Positions 1 to 6,545 of a DNA stretch of 14,312 nt are shown one piece after another (the first letter of the stretch is position 1; every line of letters begins with the position of its first letter). The stretch comes from Verrucomicrobiota bacterium. GTDB lineage: Bacteria > Verrucomicrobiota > Verrucomicrobiia > Chthoniobacterales > UBA10450. Location: assembly GCA_003218615.1 (NCBI GenBank), contig QHOD01000013.1:1-14312 (forward strand), read 5' to 3'. The translations under genes and the position numbers were made by a program. The notes under the pieces were generated by a model. That model searched no databases and was not told the origin of the DNA. It saw only the letters and a list, made by a program, of their open reading frames with translations.

Positions 1-939
1 CCCGACGCGCATATCACCATTTCCGCGCCGTCGAACATCGCGGCGATATGGAAGCTGATTCCAGAAGTGGACGCGGTTATTCCTCTCCCTCGAGATTCAC
101 TCTTTGCGACTGTTCGTTTGCTCCGGCGACATCGGAGTTGTGACGTGGCGGTTCTTTTCCCAAATTCACTACGCGTTGCTCTTGAAGCGTGGCTAAGTGG
201 CTCGCCCCGCCGGGTCGGTTATCGTGGCCATTCGCGTCGTTGGTTATTGAACCAGATTATCCGCGAGTCACCGCAACCCAGCCCGCTCGAACATCAATCC
301 GCTCGTTATCTCCGGATCGCCGAGCACTGCGGCGTAGTAGCACGCAACGCTCACCGCTCAACGTCCAACGCCCAACGCCCAAGTTTCAATCAAACGTCAC
401 ACATCACACATCAAACATTTAAGATCGGCCTCTCCCCAGGCGCGGAATACGGACCGGCCAAGCGATGGTTGCCGGAACGTTTCTCCGAAGTGGCAGCAGC
501 GGTTGCTGCTCAATCACCGGTGCAATGGATTTTGTTTGGAACGAAAAACGATGCGGCAGTTGCTGAGCAGATCGCGACCGCGCTCGGCGGCGCCTGCTTA
601 AATCGCGTTGGCCAGACGACAATAGAGCAATTGATCGATGAACTGCGAGAGTGCCACTTGCTGCTGACAAACGACACCGGCGCCATGCATCTCGCGGCTT
701 TACTCAATGTGCCGATCGTCGCCATTTTTGGTTCGACGGAACCGCGACTAACTGGGCCGCTCGGAGACAATCACATTATCCTCCGGCACCAAGTTGAGTG
801 CAGTCCATGCTTCCTACGCGAATGCCCGATCGATTTTCGTTGTATGAAAGCCGTCAGCGTCCAGGAAGTTGCCGATGCTGTCTTGTCGATGTTGCACGCT
901 GGCACCGCGAAGAACACGAAGAGCACGAAAATGATTTGA
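1..939 (+). CDS. waaF: Lipopolysaccharide heptosyltransferase (GT9), 5' end outside window
   Basis: The reading frame is open from base 1, so the start codon lies upstream; about 312 codons are visible. The product resembles the GT9 ADP-heptose:LPS heptosyltransferase II family, which adds L-glycero-D-manno-heptose to the inner core of lipopolysaccharide at the cytoplasmic face of the inner membrane. The C-terminal nucleotide-sugar domain is clear: SPGAEYGPAKRW near 423-460, then TNDTGAMHLAALLNVPIVA and FGSTEP near 667-740. The cysteine-rich end CSPCFLRECP...CM is typical of heptosyltransferase II. The stretch 341-420, in the linker between the two Rossmann-like domains, is low-complexity repeat DNA translated in frame. 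The last residues (AKNTKSTKMI) are encoded by one arm of an inverted repeat. A thioesterase and an ArnT-like transferase follow on the same strand, giving an envelope context. The family is secure; the exact acceptor sugar is inferred. Confidence 0.9.
   Translation, partial: PDAHITISAPSNIAAIWKLIPEVDAVIPLPRDSLFATVRLLRRHRSCDVAVLFPNSLRVALEAWLSGSPRRVGYRGHSRRWLLNQIIRESPQPSPLEHQSARYLRIAEHCGVVARNAHRSTSNAQRPSFNQTSHITHQTFKIGLSPGAEYGPAKRWLPERFSEVAAAVAAQSPVQWILFGTKNDAAVAEQIATALGGACLNRVGQTTIEQLIDELRECHLLLTNDTGAMHLAALLNVPIVAIFGSTEPRLTGPLGDNHIILRHQVECSPCFLRECPIDFRCMKAVSVQEVADAVLSMLHAGTAKNTKSTKMI
341..420 (+). repeat. Low-complexity repeat inside the heptosyltransferase gene
   Basis: About 80 bases contain a 7-base period (CAACGTC, CAACGCC, CAACGCC, CAAG) followed by an A/C-rich CACACAT/CAAACAT run. 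In frame this gives a polar, low-complexity stretch (STSNAQRPSFNQTSHITHQ) between the N- and C-terminal domains, unlike the surrounding sequence. In a shifted frame it reads LNVQRPT...THHTSNI, a pattern I associate with dispersed intergenic repeats of Verrucomicrobia and Planctomycetes (recollection, not a search). It keeps the frame open. Confidence 0.6.
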
Positions 940-977
940 ATTTAGTTAAGCTTCGTGTCCTTCGTGATCTTCGTGGT
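904..977. repeat. Imperfect inverted repeat built of CACGAAG units
   Basis: The left arm (904-931) and the reverse complement of the right arm (950-977) agree at about 22 of 28 positions. Each arm is an array of about 9-base units of the form ACGAAGRNC. The loop of about 18 bases contains the heptosyltransferase stop codon. The left arm is translated as the tail of that protein, and the right arm ends 12 bases before the thioesterase start. The transcript could fold into a long hairpin at the gene junction. No T-tract follows, so a classical terminator is unlikely. Confidence 0.7.
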
Positions 978-989
978 AATCTCTGGACA

Positions 990-1430
990 ATGAATGCTCG
1001 CAGGCCGCGTATCCGCACAGAACTGCGGGTGATGTTTTTTGACACCGATTGCGGTGGGGTTGTGTCGAACATCGCATATCTGCGCTTCATCGAAGTCGCG
1101 CGCACACTGCTTGCCGAAGAACTCGGTCTGGCCCTCGCGGAAATGGCTGAGACGCAACGGTACCCGGTCGTCGTTCGCACGGAGATAAATTATCGGCGCG
1201 CAGCCAAACTTGGGGATCGACTTGTGATCGAGGGCTGGCTTGATCGATCGGAGCGCGTGCGATTTTGGTGCGCATTCCGGATCACTCGGCCGAAAGATGA
1301 TGTCTTGATTGCCGAGTGCCGCCAATCACTCGCTCTCATCGAGATACCGGCGGGAAAATTACTGCAGTTGCCGAAGAGCTGGGAAAAATACCGGGACCCC
1401 GAGGCGAATCGCCGCCTGGTTGGGGGATAA
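990..1430 (+). CDS. YbgC/4-hydroxybenzoyl-CoA thioesterase-like hotdog protein
   Basis: The gene encodes a 146-residue single hotdog-fold acyl-CoA thioesterase, the usual length for YbgC-type enzymes, which hydrolyse acyl-CoA thioesters in the cytoplasm. The signature FFDTDCGGVVSNIAYLRFIE lies at residues 17-36. The second Asp of DTD (residue 20) corresponds to the catalytic Asp of 4-hydroxybenzoyl-CoA thioesterase. The usual YH after GVV is replaced by SN. The frame stays open upstream to 798, but that part overlaps the heptosyltransferase and the CACGAAG inverted repeat, so I chose ATG 990, just before the conserved sequence; a weak TCTGGA lies upstream. Family members often accompany tol-pal genes, but none is visible here. 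The gene stops 12 bases before the glycosyltransferase start and is probably co-transcribed with it. The substrate cannot be told. Confidence 0.85.
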   Translation: MNARRPRIRTELRVMFFDTDCGGVVSNIAYLRFIEVARTLLAEELGLALAEMAETQRYPVVVRTEINYRRAAKLGDRLVIEGWLDRSERVRFWCAFRITRPKDDVLIAECRQSLALIEIPAGKLLQLPKSWEKYRDPEANRRLVGG

Positions 1431-1442
1431 TCTCACGAATCG

Positions 1443-3236
1443 ATGGTCGCCGGCACGCGTACTTTTAGCATTGAAGAAACGCTTCTTGAGCCATCGGTGC
1501 TCACGCCCCCGCCCGCGCGCCATGCCCTCTTTATTATTCTGATCGCGCTGGCGGCGCTCATGCACGTCGCGACCATCGGTTCGGGCGACCTTTACAGTCA
1601 AACGGAAGGGCAATACGCCGGTGCCGCCCGTGAGATGGTCGAGACGCATCACTGGCTTCTGCCCACCAATGATGGTCTCCCGCGTCTGCAAAAACCGCCC
1701 TTACTTTACTGGCTCATCAGTTTTTCCTTCAAGCTTTTCGGCGTAAACGCCGCTGCCGCGCGGCTGCCGGTCGCGCTTGCTGTCGTTGCGTCGGTTGCAC
1801 TGATTTTCTTGATTGGAGAAAAGCTCATGGATTACTGGCGCGGCTTCCTTGCCGGTTTGATTTATCTTAGTTTCTGCGGCGTTTTTCTCCTTGCGCGGAT
1901 CGTCATGCCCGAGCCGCTGGTCAGCGCGTTAATTGCAGGTGCGATTTTTTGCGGGCTATGCGGTTATCGGAATCGACGTCACCGGCGTGCCTGGTTCGCG
2001 GGATTTTGGATTTGTTCCGCGCTCGCCTGTCTCACCAAAGGCTTGCTCGGGGTCGTTTACCCCGGCGCGATCTTTCTTCTGCTCTCGGTCTTTTATCGGG
2101 AAGCCCGGATGCGATTTCGCGCGCTCTTGCGCTGGGAGTACCTGTCGATCTTTTGTTTGATTGTCGCGCCGTGGCACATCTGGGCGGAATGGCATTCTCC
2201 CGGATACTTTCGTTATCAGATCAGCTCGGAATGGATGGGACATTTGCGCGGGCTTTTCGATGCAACGCACGATTTTAAAGGCATTTCCGCTTATCAATTT
2301 TTGGTCATGCATTTGGCGTGGTGGTTCCCATGGTCGATCGCGCTTTTGCCGGGCGTGATTTTCGCCTGGCGACGGGTGATACGGCCGCGTGAGATCGAAT
2401 TTGCCGATGCGCTGCCGCTTTGCTGGATGGGCGTCGTCTTTGTGCCGCTGCTCTTTCTTGGGCAGCGCCAGGATTATTATTCGATGAGCATGTGGAGCGC
2501 GTTCGCGCTTTGGGCAGTCGTCGCGTGGGACAGAATGTCCGGCAAATTGCGCGCCGCCGGCGTGGTCGCCGTCGGTCTCATCGGTATGACGAGCGCCGCG
2601 TTTGCCGTGTTCATTTCATACGCGGCGCGCACTCTGAATGGTCATTGGGGGACGATGGATGCGCGCTGGACGGCTTGGAAAGCCTTGCAGGACATGCCCG
2701 TTTCAATCTGGCTCTCATTTCGTCCGATGCTCATCGTCACCGGCCTCTCGCTCATCGTTCTCTCGCTGATGGCGCTTTATCTTGTTTTCAAGCAACGCGA
2801 GAAACTTGCCGCCATCGCCCTGGCCGTTGCGATGATTCCGGGTGGGCTCTGCATGATCGAAGGCGTCGCCCGAATGGCGCCTTATTTCTCACTCGCCGAT
2901 CTGGGCCGTTTTCTGAACGCACGGCTGGATGAAAACGACAAAGTGTTATTCGAAGGCCCGCTCGACGACAGCAGCAGCCTCATTTTTTACCTGAACAGGA
3001 AATTTCTCTTCGTTAATCAAAATCCAGGAAAAGAAGCTCCCATAAGCGCACCCGCGGCCGACATCTTCCTTGATGAAAACGCCGTCTTGGAACGGTGGCG
3101 CGGGTCTGACGCCGTTTACCTCGTCATTGAGCAAGAGCGGGTCACTTACTGGAAACGTTTACTGATCGAACGTTTTCACGTGTATCATCAGGTCGCGTCG
3201 GCGGGCACTTACGTCGTGCTCAGCAACCAATTATAA
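1443..3236 (+). CDS. ArnT/PMT-like membrane glycosyltransferase (GT-C fold)
   Basis: This 597-residue polytopic membrane protein belongs to the dolichyl-phosphate-mannose mannosyltransferase / ArnT superfamily. These enzymes take a sugar from a polyprenyl-phosphate donor and attach it to lipid A or another acceptor on the periplasmic side. The first transmembrane segment (about residues 28-46) is followed by the periplasmic loop motif GDLYSQTEGQYAGAAREM (about 48-65), with acidic residues at the place of the catalytic D/E pair. Next come KPPLLYW (84-90) and RIVMPEP (about 152-158). About ten or more hydrophobic helices follow, and then a soluble C-terminal domain of about 120 residues. The ATG is 12 bases after the thioesterase stop without a good Shine-Dalgarno; later Met codons lie inside the first helix and are unlikely starts. 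Context suggests LPS or envelope glycan modification. The donor and acceptor are not determined, so I do not assign arnT itself. Confidence 0.85.
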   Translation: MVAGTRTFSIEETLLEPSVLTPPPARHALFIILIALAALMHVATIGSGDLYSQTEGQYAGAAREMVETHHWLLPTNDGLPRLQKPPLLYWLISFSFKLFGVNAAAARLPVALAVVASVALIFLIGEKLMDYWRGFLAGLIYLSFCGVFLLARIVMPEPLVSALIAGAIFCGLCGYRNRRHRRAWFAGFWICSALACLTKGLLGVVYPGAIFLLLSVFYREARMRFRALLRWEYLSIFCLIVAPWHIWAEWHSPGYFRYQISSEWMGHLRGLFDATHDFKGISAYQFLVMHLAWWFPWSIALLPGVIFAWRRVIRPREIEFADALPLCWMGVVFVPLLFLGQRQDYYSMSMWSAFALWAVVAWDRMSGKLRAAGVVAVGLIGMTSAAFAVFISYAARTLNGHWGTMDARWTAWKALQDMPVSIWLSFRPMLIVTGLSLIVLSLMALYLVFKQREKLAAIALAVAMIPGGLCMIEGVARMAPYFSLADLGRFLNARLDENDKVLFEGPLDDSSSLIFYLNRKFLFVNQNPGKEAPISAPAADIFLDENAVLERWRGSDAVYLVIEQERVTYWKRLLIERFHVYHQVASAGTYVVLSNQL

Positions 3237-3378
3237 AGAACCAGTGCCGCCGGACTCCGGTCACCGGTTCCCACGCCATCAACGTGCTGACGTAATCCAT
3301 TTGAAAAATACCAGGCGCAGCTTAGTTTCCGCCTCGTTTTCCCGCTTTGTAACGTTTTAACTCTTTTTAACATAAACC

Positions 3379-3534
3379 ATGTCGCAACATCGCAGTCTCA
3401 AAGGAGCCAGCACGATCGCCGCCAGGCGCAACGTGCTGAAGCGCTTCGAGCGTGTCGAGCTCTTGAAGAAGCGCGGTCAGTGGAAGGAAGGTCAAAAAGT
3501 CGTCAGCCTTCCGAAGACGAAGCCGGACGTGTAG
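3379..3534 (+). CDS. PVC-superphylum small basic signature protein
   Basis: The gene encodes a 51-residue, highly basic protein. It begins MSQHRSLKGAS and continues RRNVLKRFERVELLKKRGQW, KEG and SLPKTKP. This matches my memory of the TIGR04137 small basic protein family found across Verrucomicrobia, Chlamydiae and Planctomycetes. That family has been described as a PVC signature protein with a proposed nucleic-acid or ribosome-associated role. The ATG gives the canonical MSQH start and the TAG follows the conserved PKTKP end, so the gene is complete. It is preceded by about 140 non-coding bases and so probably has its own promoter; no Shine-Dalgarno is visible. An rRNA-modifying enzyme gene follows, which fits a ribosome-related neighbourhood (inference). 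The molecular function is unproven. Confidence 0.9.
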   Translation: MSQHRSLKGASTIAARRNVLKRFERVELLKKRGQWKEGQKVVSLPKTKPDV

Positions 3535-3562
3535 GCGCAAGCGCCGAAGTGAATGCTGATAA

Positions 3563-3603
3563 GTGAATAGTGGCGAAACGCGCGACGCGTTCCAACCATT
3601 CAC
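3563..3603. repeat. Strong hairpin between signature-protein and pseudouridine-synthase genes
   Basis: The bases form a nested stem: GTGAAT (3563-3568) with ATTCAC (3598-3603), GT with AC and GG with CC after small bulges, then a perfect 6-bp stem AACGCG/CGCGTT closed by the loop CGA. It begins 28 bases after the upstream stop codon. No T-tract follows, so it is more like a repeat-derived or RNA-stabilising structure than a classical terminator. A second GTGAAT lies just upstream at 3549-3554. Confidence 0.6.
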
Positions 3604-3640
3604 CGATCGCCGGTCCGTATTCACAAACTTTTCCCCCGCC

Positions 3641-4369
3641 ATGCGTCTCAATCGCTTCCTTGCCGCGGCTGGAGTCGGTTCCCGCCGGCATTGCGATGAG
3701 TTGATCGCTGCTGGACGCGTCGCGATCAACGGCCGCGTTTGCACGAACTTCAGCGCACAACCGGCCACGCGAGATCACGTAAAAGTGGACGGCAAACTTG
3801 TTCATGTTGATTCGCCGCTGACGATCATGTTGCACAAACCGGCGGGGTTCGTTTCGACCCGAAAAGATGTGCATGCTCGCGACACCATTTTCGATCTTCT
3901 GCCACAAAAATTTTCCCGGCTCTTCAGCATCGGTCGTCTCGACGCGCAAACCGAAGGCTTGATCCTTCTCACAAACGATGGCGAACTCGCCCAACGGCTG
4001 ACCCATCCGCGTTACAAGATCGACAAGGAGTACGAAGTGACGTTGGACCGGCAATGGGATCCCGCGCTTGCTCCGAAACTCAAGCGCGGAATTTTTCTCG
4101 ACGGTCAACGCGCCAAAATTGCGCGGCTGCACTCATTCACGCCCACACGTTTGCACGTCGTCTTGCGTCAGGGCATCAATCGACAAATTCGTCGTATGTT
4201 CCACGAAATCGGTTACGAAGTGAAACGTCTTGTCCGTATTCGCACCGCTAATCTCCGCCTCGGCGATTTGCCGCGCGGCCATTGGCGACCGCTTACAAAA
4301 CGCGAGCTGACATCTCTTTCTGTCATTCCGAGCGGAGTCGAGGAATCTCTCACTGTTTGGCAGAAATAA
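3641..4369 (+). CDS. rRNA pseudouridine synthase, RluB/RsuA family
   Basis: This 242-residue enzyme isomerises a specific uridine of 23S or 16S rRNA to pseudouridine. An N-terminal S4 RNA-binding domain spans about residues 1-60 (MRLNRFLAAAGVGSRRHCDE...GRVAING). The catalytic motif is GRLDAQTEGLILLTNDGEL, with Asp101 as the expected nucleophile. The signature GINRQIRRMFHEIGYEVKRL lies at about 178-197. The open frame extends up to 3563, but ATG 3641 gives the exact family start, and the upstream part is a hairpin. RluB (23S U2605-type) looks more likely than RsuA from GINRQIRRMF, but I would not fix the target site. The last residues (about 227-242, including SVIPSGVEESL) lie beyond the conserved domain and are encoded by a short repeat. 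The stop is followed by one base and then the next ATG. Confidence 0.92.
   Translation: MRLNRFLAAAGVGSRRHCDELIAAGRVAINGRVCTNFSAQPATRDHVKVDGKLVHVDSPLTIMLHKPAGFVSTRKDVHARDTIFDLLPQKFSRLFSIGRLDAQTEGLILLTNDGELAQRLTHPRYKIDKEYEVTLDRQWDPALAPKLKRGIFLDGQRAKIARLHSFTPTRLHVVLRQGINRQIRRMFHEIGYEVKRLVRIRTANLRLGDLPRGHWRPLTKRELTSLSVIPSGVEESLTVWQK
4321..4352 (+). repeat. Short repeat encoding the tail of the pseudouridine synthase
   Basis: The sequence begins TGTCATTCCGAGCGGAGTCG and runs on as AGGAATCTCTCA, giving SVIPSGVEESL in frame. I recognise this string as a very widespread dispersed intergenic repeat in several bacterial phyla (recollection, not a search). It follows the natural end of the RluB/RsuA domain and runs to within about 20 bases of the next start codon, so it also occupies the leader of the dehydrogenase. 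Confidence 0.6.
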
Positions 4370-4370
4370 T

Positions 4371-5168
4371 ATGAGGCTCGACGACAGCAACGCGTTGATC
4401 ACGGGGGCCTCATCCGGGCTGGGCCGCGAATTTGCGCGGCAACTCGCCGGCCAAGCGCGATCGCTCGTTTTGGTGGCGCGCCGCGAGCAAAGATTGAGCG
4501 AACTGCGGGGTGAATTAACGCAGTATCATCCAAATCTCGTCGTTCACATTCGGGAAACTGATCTCGCCGATCTGGCGCAACTGAAGGAATTGGTGGCGTG
4601 GCTCGAGCGCGAGAAGATCAATGTCGATCTTTTGATCAACAACGCGGGGCTCGGCGACACCGGTGCCTTTGCGACAAGCGATCTCAAGCGCAACGAGCAA
4701 ATGATGCTCGTGAACATGGTCGCGCTCACTTCCCTCACCCGCCATTTGGTGCCTCAAATGATCGCTAGAAAGCGCGGGGGGATTTTGAACGTGAGTTCAT
4801 CGGCCGGTTTCCTCCCGATCCCCGGTTTTGCTGTTTACGCCGCGACCAAGGCGTACGTCACAAGCTTCTCCGAAGCGCTTCGCGCCGAGCTCCGCGGCAC
4901 GGGCGTGAGCGTCTGCGCTCTTTGCCCTGGCCCAGTGCACACCGAATTCCAAGAAGTCGCGAAACGCCTTGGTGGTCAGTCTGAAAGCGGTCCTGAGTTC
5001 GTTCATGTTTCAGTTGAACAAGTCGTGCATGATGCGCTCGCCGCCCTCGAAGCAGACCGGCCGCTCGTCATCCCCGGCTTGGCGATGAAACTCGGGATGT
5101 TTCTCGTCCGAATAACGCCGATGCCGATCCTGCGATGGGCCTCGCGGTTTTCAGCGAAACGCAACTAA
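4371..5168 (+). CDS. Short-chain dehydrogenase/reductase (classical SDR)
   Basis: This 265-residue NAD(P)-dependent oxidoreductase has a complete classical SDR set. The cofactor motif is TGASSGLG (residues 11-18), NNAG lies at 90-93, and the catalytic Ser is in the VSSSAG run (142-144). The active-site Tyr156 and Lys160 are in YAATK, and PGPVHTEF follows near 186. An Arg-Arg pair after the second strand (VARREQ) suggests NADPH preference. A hydrophobic C-terminal segment is reminiscent of DltE/YqjQ-like members. The ATG begins one base after the upstream stop with no Shine-Dalgarno, so translation is probably coupled to the pseudouridine synthase. The substrate is unknown. The gene converges on the redoxin gene about 105 bases downstream. 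Confidence 0.9.
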   Translation: MRLDDSNALITGASSGLGREFARQLAGQARSLVLVARREQRLSELRGELTQYHPNLVVHIRETDLADLAQLKELVAWLEREKINVDLLINNAGLGDTGAFATSDLKRNEQMMLVNMVALTSLTRHLVPQMIARKRGGILNVSSSAGFLPIPGFAVYAATKAYVTSFSEALRAELRGTGVSVCALCPGPVHTEFQEVAKRLGGQSESGPEFVHVSVEQVVHDALAALEADRPLVIPGLAMKLGMFLVRITPMPILRWASRFSAKRN

Positions 5169-5174
5169 TCCTTT

Positions 5175-5190
5175 GTGTGCACGGGCACAC
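5175..5190. terminator. Possible hairpin between convergent genes
   Basis: GTGTGC-ACGG-GCACAC is a perfect 6-bp stem with a 4-base loop, 6 bases after the dehydrogenase stop. It lies between convergent genes, where a terminator is expected. No T-run follows on either strand, so termination is only a guess. A second small stem (CGTCG/CGACG) lies at 5208-5220. Confidence 0.3.
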
Positions 5191-5272
5191 GCGTCACGAG
5201 AAAATTTCGTCGGCTCGACGGCCATCCGCATTCGCCAAGGCTACTGCGCGATAAATAGACCGCGGCTACAAT

Positions 5273-5881
5273 TCATTTATATTTGACCGAACAACCGTAC
5301 GGTTTGGTCGTCGAGGTCGTGATGGGTTTGCCCGCCAACGATTCGTCGAGCGCGACTTTGACGTAATTGGTCGAACTGGAAATGTCGGCGGGATTGGGTG
5401 TGGCCTTGCTGTCGATGGCGCCTTCGTAAACAATTTTCCCTTCCGGATTAATCACGACCATGTTCGGCGTATTCTTTGCCCCATAAGCGCGTCCGGCCTT
5501 GCCTTCCGGATCGAGAAGGAGGGCGGTCTGGTGAGTCTTCCAGCCGGTCATGACCTTGCTGGCCGCGTCAGCCGTCAGGTTGCCTTCTGATCCAGGCGCG
5601 TTGGAATCGATGGTCAACCATGTAATGCCTTTGCCCGTGTATTCCTCCTGCAGCTTTTGCATGTTGCCGCTGCCGTAATGTTTTTTCACAAACGGACATT
5701 CCGGATTGAACCATTCGAGTACGACGTATTTGCCTTTGTATTGCGAAAGCGAATGCGTCTTGCCCTTCGCATCGGTGAGTGAAAAATCCGGCGCTGCGCT
5801 GCCAACGGGAGGCGCGTCGAGCGCGAAAACGGCGCCAGCTACCAGTGACGTGAGAATGGTCAGGATCGTTTTTGTATTCAT
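5273..5881 (-). CDS. Exported redoxin (AhpC/TSA-type) with CPFV active site
   Basis: The gene encodes a 202-residue thioredoxin-fold protein with a signal peptide (MNTKTILTILTSLVAGAVFA, likely cut after residue 20), so it should act in the periplasm. The core follows AhpC/TSA-redoxin proteins: GSAAPDFSLTDAKGK, then VVLEWFNPECPFVKKHY, in which Cys62 sits where thioredoxins carry CxxC but no second Cys follows. NTPNMVVINPEGKI is near 137-150. The C-terminus PYGCSVKYK provides one other Cys (197). Similar proteins with both a CPFVKKHY site and a GCSVKY tail are, as I recall, common in Verrucomicrobia and Bacteroidetes. A peroxidase or thiol-oxidoreductase role is inferred. The frame is open from GTG 5899, but ATG 5881 starts a textbook signal peptide. 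The gene is downstream of dsbD on the same strand, separated by the SRPBCC gene and a gap of about 190 bases. Confidence 0.85.
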   Translation of the reverse strand: MNTKTILTILTSLVAGAVFALDAPPVGSAAPDFSLTDAKGKTHSLSQYKGKYVVLEWFNPECPFVKKHYGSGNMQKLQEEYTGKGITWLTIDSNAPGSEGNLTADAASKVMTGWKTHQTALLLDPEGKAGRAYGAKNTPNMVVINPEGKIVYEGAIDSKATPNPADISSSTNYVKVALDESLAGKPITTSTTKPYGCSVKYK

Positions 5882-5987
5882 AAACTCGTTAGAAACCAAA
5901 TTACTTAAGATGGTTCAAATTTCTGTGGAATAAGACCTTGGCGAGGAACTGGAGAAGTACAAATGCAGGAGTGGAAGCAATGCCGAA

Positions 5988-6020
5988 GCTCGAATGACAA
6001 ATGACGAAAGAATGACGAAA
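5988..6020. repeat. Degenerate AATGACGAAA repeat upstream of the redoxin gene
   Basis: AATGACAAATGACGAAAGAATGACGAAA is a run of three near-identical 8-10 base units. On the minus strand it reads TTCGTCATT units that would translate as FVIRHSF-like sequence, a signature I associate with dispersed intergenic repeats in Verrucomicrobia (recollection). It lies in the 190-base gap between the SRPBCC stop and the redoxin start. Apart from it I see only weak promoter-like sequence in this gap. Confidence 0.5.
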
Positions 6021-6071
6021 TGGTAGGGGGTGACCGCTCGGCGCGCCGGGGATTATGGGACATTTCGCGAT

Positions 6072-6533
6072 TCACGGACTTCGCAGCGCGTCCTGGGGCC
6101 AGCCCCTGAACTTCTCAGCCAGACTGCGAAGCCCGGCTTGGAAATTGCGGTTCATCAACTCGACGAGCTGGCTCTCGTGCTCGGGCGCGATTTCAAACCG
6201 CGAGGACCATTCAACGTAAGAGCAGTCGCCATCAGTAATTGGCAGCACTCTGAGCGTCGTGCGATGATTGCGAACGGGAACGGGAGAGCTGACGAAAGTG
6301 TAGGAATAGCAGCGCTCGGCATCGGAGAGCGCGACGAGAATTTCACGAAACACCTCACCATCAGTCTGTGTCAAAACGCGGACGCACCCGACGCGTGTCG
6401 GATCTCCACCGTCCTCGATGGGGCTCGATTTCACGAATGGCAGCCAGTGAGCAACTGCGTCGAAGCGGCGGATCATCGCCCAAACCTGCTCCGCCGGCCC
6501 GTTCACAACACTGCTGACAAACACCTGCGGCAT
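6072..6533 (-). CDS. SRPBCC (START-like) family protein
   Basis: This 153-residue single-domain protein begins with the characteristic SRPBCC entry: a first strand (VFVSSVVNGP), then AEQVWAMIRRFDAVAHWLP, the helix-grip opening that places Trp/Leu over the hydrophobic cavity. It is followed by GCVRVL, Y-T/F-V strands and a long C-terminal helix (MNRNFQAGLRSLAEKF). This polyketide-cyclase/dehydratase-like subgroup binds hydrophobic ligands, but its ligands cannot be predicted. There is no signal peptide, so it is probably cytosolic. The ATG lies 12 bases after the dsbD stop, so the two genes are almost certainly one transcript. The function in relation to dsbD is unknown. Confidence 0.8.
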   Translation of the reverse strand: MPQVFVSSVVNGPAEQVWAMIRRFDAVAHWLPFVKSSPIEDGGDPTRVGCVRVLTQTDGEVFREILVALSDAERCYSYTFVSSPVPVRNHRTTLRVLPITDGDCSYVEWSSRFEIAPEHESQLVELMNRNFQAGLRSLAEKFRGWPQDALRSP

Positions 6534-6545
6534 TCTCTTTGGCCG

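Noticed and set aside
341..420. CRISPR-like array
   Set aside because: The 7-8 base tandem units have no spacers, lie inside a gene and have no cas genes nearby.
3503..4132. 209-codon open frame antisense to the pseudouridine synthase
   Set aside because: Overlaps a fully supported gene and shows no recognisable protein features.
5221..5262. GCATTCGCCAAGGCTAC string as another dispersed repeat
   Set aside because: It resembles a repeat I vaguely recall from related genomes, but one short copy without internal symmetry is not enough to report it as a feature.
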